Source: Onchocerca volvulus (Eukaryota; Nematoda; Chromadorea; Rhabditida; Onchocercidae). Taken from it: 24,207 bases of DNA. The translations under genes were made by a program, and so were the position numbers. The notes under the pieces were generated by a model. It was not told where the DNA came from. It was given only the letters and a program-made list of their open reading frames with translations, and searched no databases. Of the stretch, positions 1-11,000 are shown one piece after another; within the stretch, counting starts at the first letter, position 1; each line of letters begins with the position of its first letter. The DNA lies in contig HG738181.1 in assembly GCA_000499405.2 (NCBI GenBank), positions 1-24,207 of the forward strand, in the 5' to 3' direction.

Positions 1-1250
1 GTTGATTGAAATTTCCACATGCAACATTTCCAAAACATCCGGCATAGGAAAAGTATTGCAAAGTGCAAACTTATTGTTTGGGATGAATGTACAATAGCGT
101 ACAAAAAATCGGTCGAGTCTCTTGATCGATCAATGCAAGATTTGTGTAGAAATATCAGACTATTAACTCATTAATATTGCTTGCAAGAGATTTCAGACAA
201 ATATTACCTGTAATTCCTCGATCGACACCATCGGATGAAAGAAATGCTTGCCTAAAATACTTTAATTTTTAGCAACACGTAAAAACGTTAAAATTAATTA
301 CAAAATGCGTGTTCAGCTACGAAACGATCGATCAGCTGGAATATTCTCACATCAATTGCTGGAAATTGGGAACCGAAAGATGTCGATTGATCTGACAGGA
401 TGAATTTCATTGCCTCATAACTTCTGCAATTTGGTAATGTCAAAAGAAAAGTTGGTTGAAAAAGTACTTACCAATATTCAAAACAGCCATAAGAATCACG
501 ATTGGCTGATTGTACGAGAAAGCGAGGCAGCCACATAGAAGTCCTTCGACATTGTTAATTGTTACGGCAGCAGATGAAGCGGTTAATTATCCAACAGAAT
601 TTTTTGAATGCACTCGATGTGCCACAGAAGCTACTGTACGTACCGCAGTTGAAAATCGGCGTGTCAATTATTATGTTACGAAATATCAACCAGCCAAAAC
701 TTTGGAGCAGCACGCGGCTTACAGTGAGAAAATTAATAGCAATGTCGTAAAACAAAAATCTTGACAAAGCCTTTCAAAGATGAAGACGTCCTTATTCCTC
801 GATTCCTATGATTTCATTAGATATGCAATTTCAGTTTAAGAGATCGCGATTCCCAATTCCATTGGCGTTTGCATTCACCATCAACAAAGCTCAGAGACAA
901 TCTTTGGAATTATGCGATTTAGATCTAGAGACCGACTGTTTCTCACGTGAAAATTATATCTTGCGCATTCTAGAATCGGCAAACCAGAAAATCTCTATAT
1001 ATATATATAACAGAATAACAAAAAATATTATATACCCGCAAGTATTGTGAAGTAAATTGCTTGAGCGAAAAGCTCAGAGACAATCTTTGGAATTATGCGA
1101 TTTAGATCTAGAGACCGACTGTTTCTCACATGAAAATTATATCTTGCTCATTCTAGAATCGGCAAACCAGAAAATCTCTATATATACACAGAATAACAAA
1201 AAATATTATATACCCGCAAGTATTGTGAAGTAAATTGCTTGAACGAAACA
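1..1250 (+). mobile_element. Decayed Helitron helicase (PIF1-like) C-terminal half
   Basis: This is a remnant of the helicase part of a Helitron rolling-circle transposon, truncated by the window's left edge. In shifting frames I read the pieces in order. Near the edge is a TCNISKTSG-like segment followed by a damaged AHKKS-like segment. Around 180-240 lies a motif resembling LLARDFRQILPVIPRSTPSD. Around 640-700 is a segment of the type IIMLRNINQPKL. Around 835-960 is the C-terminal signature FPIPLAFAFTINKAQ..SLELCDLDLETDCFS, followed near 1030 by a final YPQVL before a stop. Several stops and frameshifts separate the pieces, so it is a dead copy. The Walker A region is not in the window. A related but differently truncated copy lies at about 5390-6260, and a scrap is found on the minus strand near 22900. 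The 3' terminal hairpin of the element was not identified. Confidence 0.82.
886..1250 (+). repeat. Tandem duplication of the helicase C-terminus (~183-bp period)
   Basis: The sequence starting AAGCTCAGAGACAATC near 887 recurs near 1070 and runs in parallel to AAATTGCTTGA(G/A)CGAAA in both copies. The two units differ by a few substitutions and by the length of a TA run (longer in the first). The duplication covers the last helicase motif and its stop codon, so it arose after, or together with, the decay of this Helitron copy. Confidence 0.9.
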
Positions 1251-2688
1251 TTTCAGTATACACTATCATGACCTCGACATTTGTGGAGGCAATCACATTC
1301 CCCACAAATCAAAAAACAAGCTAATTAAACCTTTCATAAAGCAAAAAATAAAGAAAAGCTTAAACTACTCGCCTTATTTATTTAAAAACACGCGCCTATT
1401 CGAATGCAACGCTGTATGAAAAATAAATGAATTATTAATATTAATTGTTGTTATTACTGTTTATATCATTATTACTGTTCAATTACTTATTATTTATTAT
1501 TTACGATTATTTATTACTACTTACTGTCATTACACAATTACTTGTTACTATTAATTACGATTATTATTACGGGAATTAAATAAAATGCATTTCATTATAG
1601 AATTTTTGCTGGCATATCACCCTTAATTCAATTCTAAACTTATTTTGAATTCACGATTTTCCATTTTACTTTTGCAATTACTTTTTATTCTATAATTGAA
1701 CAATTCTTTTCCATAGAATTTAAATATTTTATAACTTTAAATTAATTGCAGTTTTAGCAATTTTAATGAACTGATCATCCGAAATTAAAGCTATAATCAT
1801 GAAGACAAAGAAAAGCATCCAGATGGAAACGTCAAAAACTAAAAAATAAGGAATAGCCTAAAAATTAATCAAATTTCTGAAATCAAAAAAATTCATACAA
1901 AGATGTCATGAGCGACAATAATTTAACATAAAAAAAAAACAGATTACGTTTGATACATATACGTTTCATTGATTTTTTTTTTCTCTCATTGAAAAATAAA
2001 TAATTTTTTAAAACGAATGGTTAAAATAAAATATTGAGAAACTCTCACCATACTGAATGCTCTTAAAACTGTACTGATAATTATAAAATTTCTGAGTTTT
2101 CCGGGTTTCGAAAGATAAAAACCACAACATATGACGCAAGAATAATCTGGTAACTTTGATGTTTAATCGTTTATTTAAAAAAAAAATTTCCATTCAATAG
2201 AAAAATGGAATTATCAAAAAACACAGTAACCTCTTTTATTCATCTCTGCCTGTCGATAATACCATTCAGTAATTTTCGCATATTAATTAACTGAATCATT
2301 CAGGATTTTGAAAACAAAGTTTTTTGTTGATGACTATTACAGCTATTACAGCATGTAAATTCTCACCTTTAATTCCAAAGTAATTCATTTCACTGGCAAA
2401 TGATACCTTTCACAGTCATCTCCAATATTTTTCCATCAAATTATACGTATTTCGAAAACTCTTGCAAATTTCTTGTTTCAGTCCCTACCTGAAAAAGTCG
2501 TTAAAATTTGCAAAATTCTGTATTTTCAGATAATTAAATTAGTCCAGAAAGTTTTGCACCTTAATTAAAAATTAAATTTTGCTCGAAAATATTGAAAATT
2601 TTTCTTTTTCGGAACTATGTTATTTGCGACATAGGTGGTATTATAAGTTTGAATTGCTTAGCTTTTATTGATCTTTTTTCGTTTTTAG
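1251..2688. other. Intergenic, no gene seen
   Basis: AT-rich sequence between the Helitron remnant and the secreted-protein gene. About 1430-1570 is a degenerate run of TTATTA/TTACT-type triplets. Short open frames here lack splice signals, a recognisable motif or a family resemblance. The 3' end of the flanking Helitron may lie in the first few hundred bases, but I could not fix it. The last part should contain the promoter of the downstream gene; no clear TATA box was picked out. Confidence 0.5.
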
Positions 2689-2700
2689 GAATCCTCGAAA
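2689..2700 (+). promoter_or_regulatory. Probable trans-splice acceptor and 12-nt 5' UTR
   Basis: A pyrimidine-rich tract ending TTTTTTCGTTTTTAG (AG at 2687-2688) is followed after 12 nt by the ATG at 2701. No donor exon is needed upstream because the ATG opens a good signal peptide. In nematodes such an acceptor directly before the start codon is the usual site for addition of a spliced leader. This is inferred; only transcript ends would prove it. Confidence 0.5.
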
Positions 2701-5048
2701 ATGATCGCTCATACTTGGAAATTCGCGGAAATCAAGGAAATTCTCTTTCTGTTGTTGCTTATTTCCCTTTGTTTTATTGCAATCAATGGTGCACCAGTTA
2801 CTAAAAAAATGAAATTTACTCCTAAAGGTAAATTTGAAGATTTCTGCCACTTGATTGATTAAACTTCGCAAAAATAGATAATTTAGAACAAACAAATAGA
2901 TCCAATGAAACTAACGAATATTTGAGTGTTTTGATGCGTTCTTAATCCGATACTGAAGAGACTAACGCAATATTTCGGAACTTTAAACAACAAAGATTTG
3001 CTCTCTGTGCGCGGGTTGGTTTTTTACAGTCAATATGTCAACTTACTGTCAAATTTTTACTTCCAACCATGTTTTTCCAATAGAGTGAAAAATTGGACCG
3101 TCTAGATTTTTTGAATTCTAACCTATATCATTGAAGAACATGCAAATCGTTTCACGGACTTGCAAGCAAACTGTTGAATATACGGAATAAGCCACTATTC
3201 ATCACAAATGGTACAATAAGTGATACAATTGATCAACAAATTTTTTCTACATATCAAAAATCTTATACCAATAACTTTTTGATGGTTAGTTTCTGTTAGG
3301 AAACCTGTATAAGTGAACTGCTTATATTTCCAGATAGTCCCACATAACAATCGTCTTGATATTTTTATGAATTTACCAAGTGGTTGGTAATTTCATTGAA
3401 TTTCATTTTTCTGCCGAAATAATTATATAATTGTTAATTTGACATTCAATTTAACTCCGGCTTAATGAAATAAAATTCCAGTTTTATTTGCATAAATCAT
3501 TGAATAAAATGTCATCAACAATTTTTATTTAGATGGAATGTTAGGTAATAATCATGCACGAAGCGCGGTGATTATTCCAAAGATGCACGATGCGTCTGTA
3601 AAGTTTATCTTTAATGATGATCTTAAGTAAGTTGTATTCTCTATTGAAAACAATATTTTTTTTTTATCTTCTGATTTCATTTGCTGAGATGCAATCGTTT
3701 TAAATTCAAATAATCAATTTGTTTCATTGAATTGGCTCTCAATCCTTCGTCATCTCGTCATTCTAGTGAAAATAATCGTGTAGGATCGAGATGCTTTGGC
3801 CGAGATGATTATTTGAAATTCATTTATTTGGAATCATTTGTCGGCATAAATTTGCAAATTGATCTGATTATTCGCCTGGAATTAGTTCACCTAATATGAG
3901 ATAGCATAAGCATTTAACTATGTTACTGACAAATAATAAACAAAAAATAGCTATCAATTATCAGTAATTTATTATTCAGTTTATTTTCATTGGTACTTTT
4001 CTACAGATAATAAACCGAGCACAGCATTGGTAACAATTACTATCTTCTTTTCTCTTTTCTGAATTTTGGAAGCATTTCTTAATTTTCTAACCATTTTTGT
4101 TCATTTTTTTATAATTGAAGCAAAAATTTTTTTCGGTAATATTTTACAAAAAAACAACTAATAACATAATTAAAAAACAACTAATAACATAATTAAATAG
4201 AACTACAACTTTCAGAGTAAAGCGAAATTAATTATTTTTTTCCGAACAAGTTTTCTGTTACCGTATGATATAGAATCGGTAATAAACACTGAAATCGCTC
4301 CTTATATCGAAAGCCAATCTGTTCCTATTTGTTATGCTCTCCACCCTGATGAGACAAGGCTTCACAGGTAATTCAAATTTCTTGATTATGACGAAAACGT
4401 GATTGGAAACAGCTCAGATTTTAATGGAAATCATAAAAGATAACTGTGTGAATCAATCAAGTGGTGTGACTAATGGATATTAATGTAAAATTTCATATAA
4501 TCATAAGTTCAGATCAAATGGCCTGTTTGTGATGTTTAGCGGTAGCAACGTTGAAACATCGACATTTCTCGTAGAATCTACCGATGAAGAAAAGCTGAGA
4601 GAGAAGTTTTCAAAATGGAAGGTTTGACTTATTCCTAAGCTTATTGCAAGTTAATTTGTGAACTTTTCAATTTTTTTTCTTTCTAATCTATTGTTGCTTC
4701 CTATCTGTTTTGCATGCCATTTTTCCAGTCCTTTTGTTTTGCAGTCCGAATTAGACTTCCTTAAAAGCCATCACATAATCCCATTCCATTTCACAAAGGA
4801 ATCGATGGAACCAACGAATAGTGAAAATATATTCAGGTTGGGAAGTTCAGCTTTTTTTTCTTTTTACAGCGAATGTCATTACTTCTCACAATATCATTTC
4901 CAGAGAGATATTTGGTATTCAGCCGGTTACTTTACGGTTATCTGCATCTGAGCTAGCCGAAACTGGTTTAATTTACTGCAATTCCATGATGATGGCTAGG
5001 AAAAATCCGGGCTCGGTGTATGCTATAGTTGGTTACAAAAAATTCTGA
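2701..5048 (+). CDS. Six-exon gene, unrecognised secreted protein (238 aa)
   Basis: Function unknown; I do not recognise the family. Coding exons: 2701-2827, 3533-3626, 4218-4367, 4513-4621, 4745-4836 and 4904-5048. Together they give 717 nt, exactly 239 codons including TGA, and every junction has GT..AG and a matching phase. Residues 1-31 look like a signal peptide: the hydrophobic core LFLLLLISLCFIAI is followed by NGA, a likely cleavage point. No further membrane segment is obvious. The mature part has only two cysteines (in ICYAL and IYCNS), and ends VYAIVGYKKF. Exon 3 needs the acceptor CAGAG with AG at 4216-4217; the AG two bases earlier would give a stop within six codons. Intron 5 is only 67 bp. 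Exons 5 and 6 are strongly supported because a diverged copy at 22038-22367 keeps the frame and splice sites. The 5' exons rest on phase and frame only. Confidence 0.72.
4150..4197 (+). repeat. Two-copy direct repeat, ~23-bp unit
   Basis: The unit AAACAACTAATAACATAATT occurs twice in tandem with almost no change, in intron 2 of the secreted-protein gene, ending about 20 bp before the exon 3 acceptor. Confidence 0.85.
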
Positions 5049-5112
5049 CATAACGATGAATCTATTATACTGAATGAAGTTATTATTACTATCGAGAAAT
5101 TTCCCAAATATT

Positions 5113-5118
5113 AATAAA
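5113..5118 (+). terminator. Polyadenylation signal AATAAA of the secreted-protein gene
   Basis: AATAAA lies 65 nt after the TGA at 5046-5048. The same signal at the equivalent place is conserved in the partial duplicate (22410-22415), which supports it as the functional 3' end signal. Confidence 0.7.
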
Positions 5119-5178
5119 AAATACCATGCTATTTCTTTTATTTCAAAAACAATCGCATTTATCAGTAAAGGGTGAGTT

Positions 5179-6260
5179 ACTATATAAATGAAAATGTAAG
5201 TGCTACTTGTTCCCTTAAGAATCTCTGGAGATTCTTCAACGATTCTTTTCAAATTTCGACACAACTTTGTATCCCAAGAGGCCATTATTTTTATATAAAC
5301 GCATTTACTTTTTCACGTATCACGTCCTGACAACTAAAAATAAATAGGAGAGGGGTTTACTGACTCCACCTTCCTCTACAACAAAGCGTTGTTGATGATT
5401 GAAGACTTTTGCTTACAAATCGCGAACAATATTCTCAATCAATTGGGAATGCTATCACCGAATTGATCTGCTACTGATTCGTTCGATGTAGAATTGCGTC
5501 GCGAACAAAATTACAACACAGCTGATCTTTTGTCATATCTACAATCAAATTTTCCTAAGCTAAAGTTTAAGCCGAAAGGCATTTATGATCAAATAATGCA
5601 AACTGTCAATAAGGGGGTTGGGGAAGTCTTCTTTTTAAATGCAAACATTCCTAATTAGACTGATTCTGACAACAATCTGATATCAAAATTGTATAGTCTT
5701 AGCTCTTGCATCGTCCGGAATATCTGCAACATTGCTACCAGGTGGTAGAATCGCTCATTTCGCTTTGAAATTGCCATTGAGCATCCAACTGATTGAAATT
5801 CCCACATGCAACATTTCCAAAACATCCGGCATAGGAAAGTTTTTACAAAATGCAAACTTATTGTTTGGATGTACATTGGCGCACAAAAAATCGGTCGAGG
5901 CTCTTAATCGATCAATGCAAGAGGAAATATCAGACTATTTGAGAGAGCATTAACATTGCTTGCAAGAAATTTCAGGCAAATATTACCTGCAATTCCTCGA
6001 CCGATTCCAACGGACGAAATAAATGCCTGAAATACTTTACTTTGTAGCAACATATAAAAACGTTAAAATTAACTATTAAATAGCTGCAAAACGATCGATC
6101 AGCTGGAATATCTCACCTCAATCGCTGGAAATTGGGAAAGGAAAGATGTCGGTTGGTCCGACCACTGAACGAATTTCATTGTCTCATAATTTCTGCAACT
6201 TAGACGTCAAAAGACGAGATAGTCGAAAAATTACTGCCGAATTTTAACCAATTATAAAAT
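5179..6260 (+). mobile_element. Helitron remnant: 5' end plus broken helicase fragment
   Basis: The block at about 5179-5390 (TATATAAATGAAAATGTAAG, then TTTTCAAATTTCGACACAACTTT, a TCACG...GACAACTAAA stretch and CTCCACCTTCC) matches the block at 23964-24207 in order and spacing, and resembles Helitron 5' ends. It is followed at 5390-6260 by a helicase fragment. In that fragment I read an upstream helicase segment with stops, an unrecognisable sequence where the Walker A loop should be, then SSGISATLLPGGRIAHFALK (about 5706-5765), an AHKKSVEALNRSMQ segment near 5880, and a weak DNDRSAGI-type piece near 6090. Similarity to the first remnant begins at 5787 and fades near 6240. Deletions and stops make it inactive. 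Most of the replicase is missing, so the element is internally deleted. Confidence 0.75.
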
Positions 6261-8031
6261 TGGTCACTTCGTCGGGCACCAATGATTTTGTCATGGATTT
6301 TTCTCAATCGTGGACAGTGATGTCGATCAATAGCCAAATACCACCAGTGAGTCTAGCGAGCTGAGCTGAATTGCGTCAAGTCGAGTTGGGCTATGTTGCG
6401 TCGAGTCGAGTTGGCTGAGTAGCATCCACACCGTATTATAAAACCTTTATTTAAAGATAGCTATGTATTACAACAAGATTTATATGTATTAGAGATGGGA
6501 GTGGTTTACATTAAACACCGGAAACTATTAAGATCCAATCACAACATAAGCATCGTAACAAGATCTAATGAGGAAGTTAAAATATGAATTTGAACAAAGA
6601 TGGGAATTTGGATAAGTATTGTAAGCAATTGATGGCAAAGACATTTCCTGTACGATAGGAATACAAAGATATTAGCATAGATAAAAGCAGAAAAAACATG
6701 GAATACAATGGGAAATAAATCTAGAGAATATAAAATGATTCGCAACATTGGTTACATACAATGAGGAATTTATTGAATTACTCATTTGGTTGGAATCTCG
6801 CGATGTCGTAATTCGCGACATGCACTACAAATGCAATCGCTAAATGCATATGAAATATTAAATTCAATAATTTACTCGTTAATTATTTCAAATTGCAATT
6901 ACCTAAATTGATTATTTTTGAGTAAAATACTCCTTTAAAAATGGAAGTTTCAATAAAAAATGAAATTGTGGTGTTTTTTAAAAAAAAACAAGGCAAATAT
7001 TTGGTAAATGCAGAAGAAAAAATTGATTGCTTGAAATTTATTTTTTCTGTAAGAGGCAAGATGTAACATTTTACAATTTCAAATAAAAAAAAAATTGGAC
7101 GTACACTTGATGTCGAGAAAGTTTTTTATGTTGTGGCATAGACAAATCTTGATGAAAAAGGTTGATTGATAGAGACTGATTCTTCAACTACGTTATAATA
7201 TGGAATAAAGTTAGATAATATTCTAATTACAGTTGATTGCTTGATTGTAGTATAGAATCGAGGAATTGAAGTGTATTGAAGAATAGTGATTACTGATTGT
7301 ATTGAGGAAGTTGAGTAACTTGAATAAAGCACTGATTTAGTTGAAATAGCTTAAGAATCCGAATGATCGCCAGAATCACCTTTATATATCAATACTCCTT
7401 GATCTTTGTGGTGATGTTAGCTTGCAATATGTGAATTATATAAAGAATTTGGTTACAGGACAAGGAATAGGAAATGTACAGTGTTTACAACAAGTTTTAA
7501 TCCTTATATCCAGACAATCAACATGAGTTTTAGCATGGCAAGCTATATACATAAGTTCAATTATTGCAAACACTGTTTTTTACTCTTTTTTCTTTCAAAT
7601 CTGTGAAATTTCAATTTCAACCATAATATTTACTCATGAGATGTAAATAAATGCATCTTTATAAAAATATTTCATGTGTAACATCAACAAAAAGTTTTTG
7701 TCATACGTACAAGAAAATGGTCAATAACAAATGATTTTTTTTCTTTTTCTTTTTTCTTTTTTTTTTTTTTTTTCTGATAAATAATTCGGAAGCAAAAGTG
7801 GAAAATACAAAATCGTAACATCGGATGTTCAATTTCGTCAACAAAATAATTTCTGTTTTCATGTACTGCGATATTAATTATAAATGCCATTGATTAATTT
7901 TAAAACTTTATATGATTTCATCTTCCAGCTAATTATTCTGAATTATAATATTGATAGCAAACGATCAATGTTGCTATAAATTGCATTCTCTTCAAGTTTA
8001 CTAATATGATCGGCAAAAAAGAATAGTTCAA
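6261..8031. other. Intergenic, no gene seen
   Basis: Sequence between the Helitron remnant and the last exon of the Tudor-domain gene. Open frames on the minus strand at 6539-6748, 7126-7332 and 7684-7890 are hydrophobic or low-complexity and lack start context, splice signals or a homologous motif. A poly-T/poly-C-T tract lies at 7736-7775. The 3' UTR of the Tudor gene must extend into the right-hand end; I found no canonical AATAAA for it. Confidence 0.5.
6371..6419 (+). repeat. Two-copy GC-richer short tandem repeat
   Basis: Units TTGCGTCAAGTCGAGTTGGG CTATG and TTGCGTCGAGTCGAGTTGGC TGAG lie side by side (25 and 24 bp). A weaker related stretch (GAGTCTAGCGAGCTGAGCTG) precedes them. The composition differs from the AT-rich surroundings. 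Confidence 0.75.
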
Positions 8032-11000
8032 TTATGTTCTAATTATGGATAAATCTTGCGTACTTTCATAAGTTGTGGTTGTTGCTACTGAACTAAGAGA
8101 TGATATGCTTCTGGATCGATTGGTTTTCTGATCAATTTGATGTTCTTCAAGCCCGATTTGTTCATCGGGTGATTTATACTGTTTTGGCATCAATACTACG
8201 TTCATCTTCATTTCCAATTCCTCTTCTACTGAACTTGATTGTTCCCTTTGTATATCTTCTGTGTCTAACAAATTTATTTTCTTTCCCAAATTTGAACAAT
8301 TTGGAATTCTACTGCATTCAGTGCTCATTGATGATATTTCTGATAATTCTGAGCTAATAATTTGTACATCTGTTCTTGGACAATATTCGATGGATTCTTG
8401 AGAATCAGTCGACAAGTTTATAACTTCATTTTTTTGAACAGGCTTATACGTTAAGGATGATTCGAAATCACTAGTACATCGCCTGGATGTTTCTGATACA
8501 GCGGATGTTTGGTTTGTTAACGGAATTGCTGATAAAATTGACGTATATTTTTCGAATTGATGATTAATTTGTGTTTTTTCTTCCATTTGACAAAATGATT
8601 TCGAGATTAGTTTGTCAACGTTTTGCTCGTAAAATCTTCCTGGGATACTTTCTAACTGCGATGTTGGTAGAATTCTGATGCTTCGTGTCACTTCCGATTG
8701 GATTCCATTTGCATTCGTAGAAGATTGTGAAAAAATTTTTGTATCATTTGTTCCTTTTGATTCCAGTGGTAACCATCCCTTCAAATCTTTTATTAATTTT
8801 GAACATCTCCATGCTTTTGATGTTCGATAGATGAACTGATCGCTGTAAGAAAATTATTGCAAAAGTAGTTTTAATTTATTTTTAAGTATCAATTCTAAGA
8901 TTCAATATTTGCTGTGTTTGTAAATCAGAATAGTCTTTTGGTTAGCAAGATAAATAAATAAGCTTCAGAAGAATCTTAAATTATCAAAACTTAAGAACTT
9001 AGATGATTTTTGGAAAATTTCAAAAAAATCAACTTACATTTTCGATTTTTCAAAAGACTTTATTAAAAAATGCTCAATTATGTAATAAGTTTCTTCTGAA
9101 TTCTACTGCTTTATTTTATCTTCAAATCATTCAGATCTTTTGGATGATTTGATAGTTATCAAATTAGTAAAATTTTGGTTAGAAAAGCTTGACAACTTAT
9201 ATTACTGTACCTGTAAGATGATGCTGGAACGGAATTCAGATAAGAAGGTATTTTGAAGTCCGAAGAATGTATCGAATTTGCATACGAATACTTACTACAA
9301 ATATTTTACAGTCACAGCAAGAACAATATCAACTTTTAAAATTGTTATATCATCGAACTACATATATTTTTTTCGGATATTTAAAATAATAGAATTTAGT
9401 TCAATTAGTAGAATTTAGTTGATTAAAATTAATTTTTTAATGATTATTTAAAGACTAAGATAGAAAGTAATCGTTTATTATTACAGCTTAATCAATCATT
9501 TTAACTCATTCAAGTTTACATCATTTTTTCCATATATACATAAATTAAAAAAAAAAAAAAAACAGATGCATTCATCCTTGTCTAAACGTTATTTAATCTT
9601 ATATTTATAAAATTTCTACATACTATACATTGATCTATTGAAAACAATTTAAATTCAAGCAATTGCAAATGCAAATAAATAAATTAAAATTTAATTTAAT
9701 TGAGCACAAAGTTTTACAATTGATAATGAATAAAAATCTACTTTTGTTCGATATTTTCATTTGAAAAAATACGATTTGTCGGAGTGAATGATGAAAGCTT
9801 ATGTTGAACTGGAAATGTTTGTGAAATGGAATTCAATTGTAAATCGTTCCGTTGAAGGGTTGAATTTTGCTGAACATTATCGTAATTCTCATTTATGTTA
9901 CGATCATTCGGTACGGTATCACTTTTGATCCATGCATGAGATAGTCTTCGTGTTGATGATATATCATTAACTTTGCTTGTAATCGATTCATTATCAGAAT
10001 TGCGTGTGGTTTCGTTTCTGCGACAATTTGTTTCAAATTTTTTAGGTGAAAAAAATGAATATGAATAAATAAAATTAATTCTGGAATTAAATTTGAATTG
10101 TAACTTTTAATTCTCAAATGTTCAATATTTCTATAAATATCCTATTTATGATCTAATTAACTAATTAACTTTGTTACCAGAACTTTTTATCATTAATCAC
10201 ACTAACTATTTTGATACATAAAATAATTTAATAAATTAGTAAATTACAGGAATATCTTTTCAAGGAAACAAAAAATAGACATAATCAAGAAGAAAAATAC
10301 TATTAAATTTCGCTGAAAAATGCATAAAATTAAATTTTTATCATTAAATTTCAAAACAATTGAAAAGAAATAAAAATTTGTATAATTTGCTTACTTAGTC
10401 ATGTTTTCTTCTTCTATTTCAGAAGTATCACTTTCTGTTGAACTTATATTGTCTGATGAAGATACTTTTGAAAACGATTCGTCGGTTGATGTATCGATTT
10501 TTACAACTGTTTCTTTCTTTCGAGCGTTCTGGAAGAGAAAACGGAATCGTAGCTTTAAATCTCAACTAATTTTCTCATCCATTTCACACAAAATAACACT
10601 TGGAAATGTGCAAATTAAAATTCCTAAAATCATTGAAATTAAAATTATATTTTTAGCAAAAAATGCTAAAAATCCACTTTTTGCTGAACAATAGTAGCGT
10701 AAAGATATATCCTTTTAATTCTTTCTGTTTTGAAAAATCTCTCTTCAAACTTTTCTTAACTTTTAGTTTAATCGTATCATTGAATTTTATGCGATTTCGT
10801 TGCGTAAAAGATACGATGTCGAAGTTTTACGCAAAATTCATGATACATTCTATTAAAAATGCAGAAAATTGAATAGAAATCTTAGTTTTATCGTCGTTAC
10901 AAACGATAAATGTTGAAAAGATAACGCTGAATCTCACGTACACGATTTTCAGTTTTTATATTTGCTTTCGGATCAGCAACATCACTCGAAGATGCGGTAC

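Noticed and set aside
1430..1570. Possible CRISPR-like or satellite array
   Set aside because: Only degenerate TTATTA/TTACT low-complexity sequence without regular units or spacers.
4658..4951. 97-codon frame over intron 4, exon 5 and intron 5 of the secreted-protein gene
   Set aside because: It runs through intron sequence and ends in the wrong frame of exon 6; the spliced model fits the duplicate better.
6539..6748. 69-codon hydrophobic minus-strand frame
   Set aside because: AT-rich sequence readily gives hydrophobic frames; no signals or relatives support it.
10897..10941. Read-through of Tudor exon 12 to the TAA at 10897
   Set aside because: A donor GTACGTGAG at 10941 joins in phase with the next exon, which continues the same kind of sequence; the stop is probably intronic, though an alternative end cannot be excluded.
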